Part shown: positions 53,837 through 61,962 of the stretch, one piece after another
How the letters are laid out: each line of letters opens with the position of its first letter
Position numbering within the stretch: the first letter of the stretch is position 1
Assembly (NCBI RefSeq): GCF_014250685.1
Contig: NZ_JACFAJ010000004.1
Coordinates: 1-64,000 of the forward strand
Length of the DNA: 64,000 nt
Source of the DNA: Cetobacterium sp. 2A
GTDB taxonomy: Bacteria; Fusobacteriota; Fusobacteriia; Fusobacteriales; Fusobacteriaceae
Direction: 5' to 3'
Position numbers and translations under genes: made by a program
Notes under the pieces: model-generated
What the model saw: only the letters and a program-made list of their open reading frames with translations
The model's database searches: none
What the model was told of the DNA's origin: nothing

Positions 53837-54380
53837 TAATGATTTTTTATCTTCTTTTCTATGGGTGGGGGAAGAACAGTTATTGGTAGCAATGTATGGA
53901 AAAAGAATGCATGTACCCGATGCAGTAAGAGTAGAATTTGAAGCATTAAAAGGAACAAGACTAGGAAATCACGTATATAACAAATTCAATGAAATGATTG
54001 ATAATGGTCATTTAAAAATTCTTACAATAAATGTTGATTCAGAAGAAGCTAAATTAATGGAAAAAATAAGGAAAGATTTTAGAGGGCAATTTAGAAAAGA
54101 AATAGGTGAAGGAGAATTACAAATGGTAGCATTAGCAATTCATCAAAAAGCTATTTTCACTGTAAATACTGCCAGTAATAACTTAAGTGATATTGCATAT
54201 TTTGTACAACAAGATGAGATAAAAAATATAACAACAATGGAAGTTCTTTGTAATGCTTATGAAAATAAATTGAAAGATTTTCCAGAATTAGAAGTAATAA
54301 AAAAAGAAATGATAAAAAGAAAAAGGAGGCTTCCTTCAATGGATGTTAAGGAATATCATGGAAACATGTACAAAAAATAA
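53811..54380 (+). CDS. PIN-domain-like ribonuclease
   Basis: This 189-residue protein has KIICDNDFLSSFLW at the start (first Asp), VRVEFEAL (Glu), GEGELQMVALA (acidic GE.E motif) and a later Asp in NNLSDIAYF. It starts inside the peptidase gene (26-base overlap). PIN RNases are common toxins. The three-gene order suggests a maintenance or defence module in which the XRE and peptidase control the nuclease. Confidence 0.78.
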   Translation: MEESKIICDNDFLSSFLWVGEEQLLVAMYGKRMHVPDAVRVEFEALKGTRLGNHVYNKFNEMIDNGHLKILTINVDSEEAKLMEKIRKDFRGQFRKEIGEGELQMVALAIHQKAIFTVNTASNNLSDIAYFVQQDEIKNITTMEVLCNAYENKLKDFPELEVIKKEMIKRKRRLPSMDVKEYHGNMYKK

Positions 54381-54446
54381 AAATAGCCCTCAACTAAAAG
54401 GACGTTATAGAAATCCCAGCAAAATGCTGTTTACATAAATTGATTT

Positions 54447-54512
54447 AATAATATATTTAAATTTGCCGATTTACATATATTATTATGGATAGTATAAATT
54501 TGCCGATTTATA
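54447..54512. promoter_or_regulatory. Double TTGCCGAT palindrome
   Basis: The first site (54447-54484) is a 38-bp dyad in which 16 of 19 pairs match, centred on TAAATTTGCCGATTTA. The second is TATAAATTTGCCGATTTATA at 54493-54512. They are 37 bp apart and lie upstream of the 119-residue and recombinase genes. Candidates are recombinase crossover sites, an operator or a replication structure. The fold-back junction of the window arose here. Confidence 0.6.
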
Positions 54513-54607
54513 CCTTTTTATTTTTATGGAATATAGTATTATGATTTTTAACTAGTATTATAATACCATATTCTCATTTATTTGGCAAGACGCCGAAGGA
54601 GAATTTA

Positions 54608-54967
54608 TTGAATAAATATAAAAATGTTGTTACAAAATTAGAGAGCAAATCACTAGAAGAAATAATTATATTTTTAAGAAGTTACAGTTCTAAATTGGGG
54701 AAAAAAGAAGAGCATTGTAGAGATTTAATGGATAAAGAAAAAAATCTAGCATTTATTTCATCCGTGTTAGCTTCTGGATTAACAGTGATAAATAATATTA
54801 CATACCATCCTACTATGTCTGAAGACATATATCTTAAAGCTATGAATATAATAGGATATACTAAAAATAACAGAAATCATAATTATACTACTGATGAAAT
54901 AATGTTTACATTAGGTTATATAGCTTTATATTATAAAAAAACTACAGATTATAGAAGTGTGGGATAA
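54608..54967 (+). CDS. Unknown 119-residue protein
   Basis: The TTG start has AAGGAG seven bases upstream. The N-terminal half is helical and charged (LESKSLEEIIIFLRSYSSK). The second half (GYTKNNRNHNYTTDEIMFT) may be a small binding fold. It ends in a strong terminator and has the TTGCCGAT palindromes in its promoter region. I do not recognise it. Its regulation may be shared with the recombinase or the 371-residue gene. Confidence 0.6.
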   Translation: MNKYKNVVTKLESKSLEEIIIFLRSYSSKLGKKEEHCRDLMDKEKNLAFISSVLASGLTVINNITYHPTMSEDIYLKAMNIIGYTKNNRNHNYTTDEIMFTLGYIALYYKKTTDYRSVG

Positions 54968-54974
54968 AAAATTT

Positions 54975-54997
54975 AGCGGACGTTAGTCCGCTTTTTT
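54975..54997 (+). terminator. Rho-independent terminator (second copy)
   Basis: Same hairpin and T-run as 7322-7344. Confidence 0.85.
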
Positions 54998-55129
54998 ATT
55001 TTTTGAATTTTAAATTTATTGAAAACTGTAAAATAAGGTAGACCCTATTTTGCTCATATCAAACAAACATAGTTGTTATGTAAACTAACTTTGTAATTTG
55101 TATAAATTTACTCTTTGTAACTTAAGTCA

Positions 55130-55158
55130 TTGACTATTTATTACAAAAAATGTAAAAT
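55130..55158 (+). promoter_or_regulatory. Recombinase promoter (second copy)
   Basis: Same TTGACT/TAAAAT pair as 7477-7505. Confidence 0.7.
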
Positions 55159-55178
55159 GAAAATAAAAAGGAGAAAAT

Positions 55179-55733
55179 GTGAAAGTTGGATATGCAAGAG
55201 TTTCAACAATAGATCAAAATGAAGAAAGACAAATTAGATCGCTTCAAGAAAATGGAGCCGAAGAAATTTTTATAGATAAAAAATCTGGAAAAAATACAGA
55301 TAGAATAAAACTTAAAGAAATGCTTAATTTTATAAGAAAAGGAGATGTCGTAATTGTATCTGAATTTTCTAGATTGGCTAGGAATACAAAAGATTTATTA
55401 GAAATAACAGAATCTATAACAGCTAAAGGAGCAACTTTTAAAAGTTTGAAAGAAAGTATAGATACATCTTCACCTGCTGGCAAACTTATGTTGACAGTGA
55501 TTGGTGGGATAGCTACATTTGAGAGAGAGATTCTTTTGGAGAGACAGCGAGAAGGAATTGCTATAGCAAAAGAGAAAGGTAAATATAAAAAACCTAAAAA
55601 AGAGATACCAAAAGATTTAAAAGAAACAATGATAAATTTTGAATTTAAAAAAGTAAAGGTAGCAAAATTTTATAATATTTCAAGACCAACATTAGACAAA
55701 TGGTTAAACTTACAAAAAAAAGAGGTTGATTAA
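55179..55733 (+). CDS. Small serine recombinase (second copy)
   Basis: Identical in protein sequence to 7526-8080. Confidence 0.9.
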   Translation: MKVGYARVSTIDQNEERQIRSLQENGAEEIFIDKKSGKNTDRIKLKEMLNFIRKGDVVIVSEFSRLARNTKDLLEITESITAKGATFKSLKESIDTSSPAGKLMLTVIGGIATFEREILLERQREGIAIAKEKGKYKKPKKEIPKDLKETMINFEFKKVKVAKFYNISRPTLDKWLNLQKKEVD

Positions 55734-55734
55734 T

Positions 55735-55935
55735 ATGGAAGAGATTCAATATAGAATTTTGTTACTAGAAAATAAAGGTACGATAATATTTGAAAAAATA
55801 GTAAATTCTTTACAGGATGAAGATATAATAGTAGAGGAGTTAATAGACAAATTAAACAAAAATAGAGAAGTAAAAGTATTTGAAAAAATAAACAATGAAT
55901 GGAAATTAAGACGAGTACTTAGTTTAAAGAAATAA
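55735..55935 (+). CDS. 66-residue unknown protein (second copy)
   Basis: Identical to 8082-8282. Confidence 0.6.
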   Translation: MEEIQYRILLLENKGTIIFEKIVNSLQDEDIIVEELIDKLNKNREVKVFEKINNEWKLRRVLSLKK

Positions 55936-56020
55936 ATTAAAAACAAAACTATTGCAGATGGAGCTTTTGATATATTACAGTATATATCTAGTAACTAGAT
56001 ACATAAAAGGAGAGTTGAAT

Positions 56021-56182
56021 ATGTCTAAAAGATTAAAATGTGATGTGAGTTTTGGAGATAGTTTATTGTTTATATTAGGTTGGACATTATTGATTATAAT
56101 AACGTTTGGATTAGCTTCACCATTCTTTATATTTTCACTAATAAAGTTCATGATTAATAAAACAACTATTGAGGAAATGTAA
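56021..56182 (+). CDS. 53-residue two-helix membrane protein
   Basis: After AAAGGAGAG, the product starts MSKRLKCDVSFGDSLLF and has hydrophobic segments at about 13-40. SFGDSLLFILGWTLL followed by ITFGLASPFF resembles small bacterial membrane proteins of unknown function that share a TFGLA.PF pattern. An inverted repeat (ATCTAGTAACTAGAT) lies just upstream. It may be an exclusion or stress membrane protein. Confidence 0.65.
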   Translation: MSKRLKCDVSFGDSLLFILGWTLLIIITFGLASPFFIFSLIKFMINKTTIEEM

Positions 56183-56188
56183 TAAGGA

Positions 56189-56230
56189 AGGGTCAACAAA
56201 AGAGGAATTCAAACTTCTTTTGTTGGCCCT
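56189..56230. terminator. Convergent hairpin terminator (second copy)
   Basis: Same element as 8535-8576. Confidence 0.75.
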
Positions 56231-56241
56231 ATTAATTTCAT

Positions 56242-56520
56242 TTATAATTTAAAAAAGTATTTTGCAAATATAATTGTAGCTATTACAACCTTATAATCTT
56301 TATTATTAATATCTTCTATAACCTCTTTTACAAATGCTATTAATAGGATAGAACCTAACATTCCTAGGAAGATTGAAAAGATACTTATTATTACCAGTAT
56401 TTCTTTCAAGTTACTTTCTTTAAGAATATAAAAAAAACTAATTACAACTAGAATAATTGAAACCATCCAATGTAATAAAAATTTTTTAAAAGTTAATTTA
56501 CCTATCTGAAATTTTATCAT
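56242..56520 (-). CDS. 92-residue multi-helix membrane protein (second copy)
   Basis: Same as 8588-8866 but with Leu at the one variable residue. This version agrees with the inverted arm and is probably correct. Confidence 0.65.
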   Translation of the reverse strand: MIKFQIGKLTFKKFLLHWMVSIILVVISFFYILKESNLKEILVIISIFSIFLGMLGSILLIAFVKEVIEDINNKDYKVVIATIIFAKYFFKL

Positions 56521-56815
56521 ATACTGACTGCCCTGCTCCTATCGTATTCATTATATCATTTATAAATAAATTTATATTAATTTTTTTCTGATCCTTTTCT
56601 GATCCTTCATATTTAGTCCCGTTATTTCCACTTTTAAATATTACTTTTACTATGTTTTTTTAGCCGGGCTTGATACTGCTTAAATATTTTAATCTGTAAT
56701 AATTATATTTTGTGAAACTAAAAAAGAGGATTAAAAAAATCCTCTTCGACATTGGCTATATATTTATTGTAAATATTTTTACAAGGACCTTAAAATTGAT
56801 ATTAGGATCCCAAAA

Positions 56816-57374
56816 TTATAGATTCCACTATGATCAGATTAAAATGTTAAAACTTTTGAGGAGAATTTATGCTAACTAAAAAATTTAGATTCCACTATGG
56901 TCAGATTAAAATTGAAATTATCTCAGTGAATTTCCACCTATTTCGCATATTTAGATTCCACTATGGTCAGATTAAAATTGTAGAAATAGCTAAGGCTGTT
57001 ACATCATTTGTTATTTAGATTCCACTATGGTCAGATTAAAATGATATTTCAGAGGAGAGACAACGCGTATATCTGACAAATTTAGATTCCACTATGGTCA
57101 GATTAAAATTTAAACGATTGAATATATGCTCCCATATCGTGGTATTTAGATTCCACTATGGTCAGATTAAAATCTATAAATTATGTAAGAGATAGAATCA
57201 TAATACTTCTATTTAGATTCCACTATGGTCAGATTAAAATGACATAGCCCAAGGTTTAGATTATGAATTTTTACTTGAATTTAGATTCCACTATGGTCAG
57301 ATTAAAATTAAATATTCTCCTGCGGATATTATGAAGATAATCAAATTTAGATTCCACTATGGTCAGATTAAAAT
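56816..57374 (-). CRISPR. CRISPR mini-array (second copy)
   Basis: Nine repeats and eight spacers in the same order and sizes as 9162-9720. Confidence 0.95.
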
Positions 57375-57796
57375 GGGTGCTTCTATTTATCTATGATTAT
57401 ATTAGCATAGAAGCCCCCTTTTTGTCGATATATAATATTTTAAACAGATTATCAACATTTTTTAGTTGTTATTTTCATGAAAGTATTAAATATAGGCTAT
57501 TATAGGGTCCTGTCGATGACGGGCACTTTTGTCGTTATCTAAGGTCGACAGGACTTTATTTATAGATATAATGATTTTAAGTTCAAAATCATTATGGATA
57601 TGTTGTTGAATGTAAAGTTGAATATAGGAAATAAAAATCACCATAGTACACTATTATGAGTTGTATAAATATCGTTAGTTGAATTTAGATTATTAATAGA
57701 GTATAAATATACCGATATAAATATAAACAGTAGAGAGGAATTAGTAGAAGAAGAGAATTTTTTGACATTTTATTTATATCCAAATAGGAGGAAGAT

Positions 57797-57946
57797 ATGA
57801 AATTAACATTTTTTGTAGCTTTAGCATTTATATTATTATTAACTGGCTGTAATAACAAAGAGACACGTAATTACAAAGTGAAAACAATAACAGCCGTTAA
57901 TGATGGAAAAGAAGTTTATAGAAGTAGAGAAATTATAGAATTTTAA
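57797..57946 (+). CDS. 49-residue prophage lipoprotein (second copy)
   Basis: Identical to 10144-10293. The 420 bases between the array and this gene hold the two hairpins and the promoter described at 9721-10053. Confidence 0.75.
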   Translation: MKLTFFVALAFILLLTGCNNKETRNYKVKTITAVNDGKEVYRSREIIEF

Positions 57947-58123
57947 ATTAAAAAGGGGATTATTAGTCCTATTTTTTCATTGCCTATATATATTTGGTTG
58001 AAAATATTTTTGCAAAGACCTTAAAATCGATTTTACGACCCCAAAATTATTGTTTAAAATTTATATTGCCGATTCTATATTTTTTTAGATAAAATATAGA
58101 AAAACAAACTTAGGAGTCTCGGT

Positions 58124-59239
58124 ATGAAAAATAAGACTATTGAAATTTATAATTATGAAGATGAGACCGCAAAAACACAAATAACAATCAATTCACTTTT
58201 TAAAAATGATACAATTTTATTTGAACAAATAGATATAGAAGATATTAAGATATTTTTAAAGCATGGAATTTTTGCTATAAAAGGATATATTCGACACGGG
58301 GATGATATAAACGGTGAAAATATATTAAAATTAAATAAATGGTGCAGAACGAATGGGGATAAAATAGAATGGTTAAAAAGAATTAATATAAAAATTGTCA
58401 GAAGCGGCTATGTCATTAGAGAATATGTATTTAATGGATTTGTAGCTGATTATATAGAGTTTTTTAATAAGGGAAAACATATGTTCTATGTAGTTATAAG
58501 ACAATATAAATTACAACCTTTAGATGGCAGAGGAGAAACAGGAGCCGATAGTTTAAGTTCTTATGTTGGAAATATTGAAATTAAAGATGTATCTAACGAA
58601 TTAATTATTTTACCTATGGACTGGAGTAAAACTCTAATGAGTACCAGTAACTTAGCGGCAACAATTGGAATTAGTCAAACTATAAAACATAATCCTCTAT
58701 CAGTATCGTTTATACTGATAGCACATACGACAGGGATGATAACTGAATTTGTAGCAGATGTTTATTTTGTAGCTAAAGGCACCCCAGATAAGATGGGAAG
58801 TTTTAATATAACTAGAGATTGGTTTTATAAGCCTCTAGGGAATATTATAAAAGATTGGATTGAATATAGAAATCCATCTATAGAAATAAGCAATAATTTA
58901 GGAGAAGATATATATAACATTGGAAATCTTGCATTTTCTATTTTTGATTTAGGTGGAAAAGTTATAAACGGATATAAAGCATTAAAAAATATAAAAGGCG
59001 AAGGAATTTTATTTACGATTAAAATAAAAAATGTAAAAGTTAGTCGTTTTGGTAGAGAGTTGCAACCAACAAAATATATAGGATTAACACCATTGAAATC
59101 AACAGTGCAATTTACTAAAGATATGGGGCTTGATATATATGCAACAAAAGAGGGATTCAAATCTGAATTAGAAAAAAGAGAAAAAATCTATCCTACAATA
59201 AATAATATAATAATGCCGAAAAATACAGATATAAAGTAA
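58124..59239 (+). CDS. 371-residue unknown protein (intact copy)
   Basis: AGGAG precedes the ATG. The first 180 residues are polar, with beta-prone patches (YNYEDETAKTQITINSLF) and a conserved-looking GRGETGADSLSSYVG. A moderately hydrophobic middle (about 180-230) has ITEFVADVYFVAKG, and another lies near 270 (GNLAFSIFDLGGKVI). The C-terminal part is basic. No signal peptide or known domain was recognised. It is paired with the 97-residue membrane protein. A secreted effector plus immunity, or a DNA-ejection helper, are possible readings. Confidence 0.6.
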   Translation: MKNKTIEIYNYEDETAKTQITINSLFKNDTILFEQIDIEDIKIFLKHGIFAIKGYIRHGDDINGENILKLNKWCRTNGDKIEWLKRINIKIVRSGYVIREYVFNGFVADYIEFFNKGKHMFYVVIRQYKLQPLDGRGETGADSLSSYVGNIEIKDVSNELIILPMDWSKTLMSTSNLAATIGISQTIKHNPLSVSFILIAHTTGMITEFVADVYFVAKGTPDKMGSFNITRDWFYKPLGNIIKDWIEYRNPSIEISNNLGEDIYNIGNLAFSIFDLGGKVINGYKALKNIKGEGILFTIKIKNVKVSRFGRELQPTKYIGLTPLKSTVQFTKDMGLDIYATKEGFKSELEKREKIYPTINNIIMPKNTDIK

Positions 59240-59249
59240 GGGGGATTTG

Positions 59250-59543
59250 ATGAAAATTGATTTCAAAAAAATATTTATAAAATACATTATACCAGCTTTC
59301 CTTTTAGTTTTAGGATTTGTTGTATATACATATTTAACAACTGGCTATATGGCTCCATTTTCAACACCAGATATAGGATTATTTTTTGTAGCTTTATTAT
59401 TTATGTTTGCATTTTGGGCTTTACTAGATTATTTTCAACATGTTACAGGTATATTGATGGCTGAAACATGGGTAAGTAGAATAATTTTTATTATAGTAGC
59501 TTTAGGGTTATTTTATATCTATAGAATCAACGGAAGAATATAA
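59250..59543 (+). CDS. 97-residue three-helix membrane protein (second copy)
   Basis: Identical to 11596-11889. Confidence 0.65.
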   Translation: MKIDFKKIFIKYIIPAFLLVLGFVVYTYLTTGYMAPFSTPDIGLFFVALLFMFAFWALLDYFQHVTGILMAETWVSRIIFIIVALGLFYIYRINGRI

Positions 59544-59570
59544 ATAATAATTGTAAATTTTCATAATATA

Positions 59571-59605
59571 AAAAGGCTCCTCAGTTTTATTTTGAGGAGC
59601 CTTTT
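59571..59605. terminator. Bidirectional terminator (second copy)
   Basis: Same element as 11917-11951. Confidence 0.9.
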
Positions 59606-59612
59606 ATTTTTT

Positions 59613-60059
59613 TTAAGGTTTAAAAATATATATTCCATTTTTGTCTGTGTGTATATCATCTACATGGATATATCCTTTTTTTAGAGTCACTTCTGGATCC
59701 TCGATTCTTGTAATCATATAATACTTTTCTTGATTGTTAATAATTTTCTCGTAAACCTTTTTTATATCCATTCCAGGAACTTCAAAGTCTACACCTCTCC
59801 CCAGTACATGGGCACTTAAATATAATTTGTTTGATTTTACTTTATCTATTACAATGCTATCTAAAGTTGTTCTAAGCCCTCTTTGTGTTATCCCATGACT
59901 TGGTCTATTAACTAATACAGGAACCCCTAAATCTTCTCTTAAGGTATCCAGGAACAACCAGATATTGTCGCTTATATATTTCCTAGCATCGTCTCCAAGT
60001 TTTTCATATACTTGTGGAGATACTAATTCTTTAACTTTAAAATATTTACTTTTGTACAT
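59613..60059 (-). CDS. M15-like endolysin (second copy)
   Basis: Identical to 11959-12405. Confidence 0.9.
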   Translation of the reverse strand: MYKSKYFKVKELVSPQVYEKLGDDARKYISDNIWLFLDTLREDLGVPVLVNRPSHGITQRGLRTTLDSIVIDKVKSNKLYLSAHVLGRGVDFEVPGMDIKKVYEKIINNQEKYYMITRIEDPEVTLKKGYIHVDDIHTDKNGIYIFKP

Positions 60060-60061
60060 AC

Positions 60062-60505
60062 CTAATCTCCTTCTACACTTTCTTTATGTTTTACTGAAGC
60101 TAAAATATTTTTAATTGGAGTAGGGATAGGAAAACCTAGATTTTCTAAGTTTTCCAAGATTGAAATACCCTCCATTATGATGCACGCATTTATTAACATT
60201 TCTCTCAGGGAAAATCCGAGGTCTTTTAATGCTCCTGATTTGTCAATTTGATACATTACAGTTATTGCAATATATATTGAAGGTTTCTTAAAAATAAATC
60301 CTTTATACATGGTATGAGAGAAAACATTTCCATTTTTAACTCCTTTTAAAATACCCGTTATGACATCTAACACTGTTAGAATAAACAGAGATTCTAAAGC
60401 GTTATCAAAACCTCCTATAAGCGGAATAATAAAGCCTAAACAAAGGTATTTAAAAAGGTTCACCGTGTCTATTATTAAATTTTCTAGTATATTTTTCATC
60501 ATCAT
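60062..60505 (-). CDS. Holin, phage_holin_4 / TcdE-like
   Basis: This 147-residue protein has hydrophobic segments at about 17-33, 36-56 and 72-86. FILTVLDVITGILKGVKNG is the conserved core of the holin_4 family, which includes BhlA- and TcdE-type holins. The C-terminal PIPTPI segment is typical too. Three consecutive Met codons start it, with a weak GAGCTGATG context. It opens the membrane for the endolysin two bases downstream. Confidence 0.88.
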   Translation of the reverse strand: MMMKNILENLIIDTVNLFKYLCLGFIIPLIGGFDNALESLFILTVLDVITGILKGVKNGNVFSHTMYKGFIFKKPSIYIAITVMYQIDKSGALKDLGFSLREMLINACIIMEGISILENLENLGFPIPTPIKNILASVKHKESVEGD

Positions 60506-60510
60506 CAGCT

Positions 60511-60756
60511 CTATGATAAAATATAATTAATTAATTTTTCATTTAAATCATAAATCCAGGAATCAATATTGAAGATTTGTGGAAAAACGGAGTTAAGGAT
60601 ACAAACAATTAAAACTATTAAAGAAATTAGAGAAATAACAGGGGCATATTCTTTATGTTTTGACTGTTTAAAATCTTGGTCTTTTTCTGCATTTTTAGTA
60701 GTCTTGTCAAAAATTGTTAAAACTCTTTCAATTATTGTTGCAATTGGAAATTTCAT
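60511..60756 (-). CDS. 81-residue lysis-cassette membrane protein (second copy)
   Basis: Identical to 12858-13103. Confidence 0.6.
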   Translation of the reverse strand: MKFPIATIIERVLTIFDKTTKNAEKDQDFKQSKHKEYAPVISLISLIVLIVCILNSVFPQIFNIDSWIYDLNEKLINYILS

Positions 60757-60773
60757 TATAGGCTCCTTTTTCT

Positions 60774-61418
60774 CTAATCATAAGTTGTTACACATATTCC
60801 ATGAACTCTTTGATATCTATGCTTTCCACCATCAACGTGAGCTTGATAGTCTCCAGTTGACAGGTAGATACTAATGTACAAGTCATAAATGTTAAGACTA
60901 TAATCATTTATGATATCTGAAAGATTTTTGTTGTATATTGTTCCTGCTTCAAATCCACTTGCACCATCTCCGCCATTTGTTTGATCTCTCCAGATCTCTT
61001 TGCTGAATACTCTATTCCCATTAGAAAATGCTTCTAAAACTACATATCCCTTTGCTATTCTGTCTCCATCATTTCGATGTGATCTTCTATCAGAAACAGT
61101 TACATCTATTTTTAATTTAGATAAACTGGCAGCTCTTGAAGGGATTAAAAAGCTATCCACTCTATAGACTCTTGAGCTATCTCTTGGATTATGTGTTTTA
61201 GCGCATATTGTGATAGTGTCAGTTTTGTTGAATTTTTCTCTTATATAAAATACTTTTCCATTCTTTTTGAATTCTAATGTTGGTTTTCCATTTGTAAGTG
61301 CTATATTATCTGTTAAATCAAACCTATCTCCATTTATAGATAATTGATTTTTAGCACCATAATTTCTTCCTTCTATTTGTCTTATTATCCCATCTTTTTT
61401 TAATTGAAGTTTAGGCAT
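60774..61418 (-). CDS. Unknown fibre-module protein, 214 aa (second copy)
   Basis: Identical to 13121-13765. Confidence 0.6.
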   Translation of the reverse strand: MPKLQLKKDGIIRQIEGRNYGAKNQLSINGDRFDLTDNIALTNGKPTLEFKKNGKVFYIREKFNKTDTITICAKTHNPRDSSRVYRVDSFLIPSRAASLSKLKIDVTVSDRRSHRNDGDRIAKGYVVLEAFSNGNRVFSKEIWRDQTNGGDGASGFEAGTIYNKNLSDIINDYSLNIYDLYISIYLSTGDYQAHVDGGKHRYQRVHGICVTTYD

Positions 61419-61825
61419 TACTCAATCACCCTGATTTCATATCCATTTAAATTTAGAACCATTTCCCCAGATTTACCGAATTTATCTTTTATTTTATCAA
61501 CTTCAACTTTATCTTCTTTAGACATATGACCGTCTTTAGAAGAAGTGGCAATAGTGCCTTTATGTGTATTAAATAAGCTAGTTAAATTAGTTAAGTTATT
61601 TATACAATTTGTAACTATTTGTAAAAATATAGTTTGCTTAACTTCTGCAAATAAACCATTATTTAAAGGTATTGATGTAGATGTATTTTTTATGTTATAA
61701 AAATACCCAGTTTCTGCGACTTTTATAATATTCCCATTTTGTAAAGTTTGATTATTTTTCATTGATTCTACAGTACATTCTCTTTTAAATCCTTTTCTGT
61801 CCAAAAACTTTTCTTTTGAGTTCAA
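61418..61825 (-). CDS. Unknown fibre-module protein, 135 aa (second copy)
   Basis: Identical to 13765-14172. Confidence 0.55.
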   Translation of the reverse strand: MNSKEKFLDRKGFKRECTVESMKNNQTLQNGNIIKVAETGYFYNIKNTSTSIPLNNGLFAEVKQTIFLQIVTNCINNLTNLTSLFNTHKGTIATSSKDGHMSKEDKVEVDKIKDKFGKSGEMVLNLNGYEIRVIE

Positions 61826-61839
61826 TTGATCCTCCTTTC

Positions 61840-61962
61840 TTACCTTTTGAAGTCTGCTTCAATTTTGGTCATTTTTTTAATTTTGTCTTTCTCTCCAGTT
61901 ATGTGTAAAAATATTTTTACACTATTCCAAATAACTTTTGTTATAGTAATAAATTTATTCAT
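61840..61962 (-). CDS. 40-residue small protein (second copy)
   Basis: Identical to 14187-14309. Confidence 0.45.
   Translation of the reverse strand: MNKFITITKVIWNSVKIFLHITGEKDKIKKMTKIEADFKR

Larger units (their letters stand above)
6805..54456. other. One complete genome unit (~47.65 kb)
   Basis: From 6805 onward each feature recurs 47,652-47,654 bases later until the window ends. Examples are the recombinase at 7526 and 55179 and the endolysin at 11959 and 59613. The offset drifts only by single-base indels. This interval is therefore one unit length of a circular or concatemeric genome. The opening point is arbitrary. Confidence 0.9.

Noticed and set aside
6805-54456. tRNA genes or cas genes
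   Set aside because: No cloverleaf-like sequence with a TTCGA-type arm and no Cas-like protein was found on reading both strands. A tRNA or HMM search would be needed for certainty.
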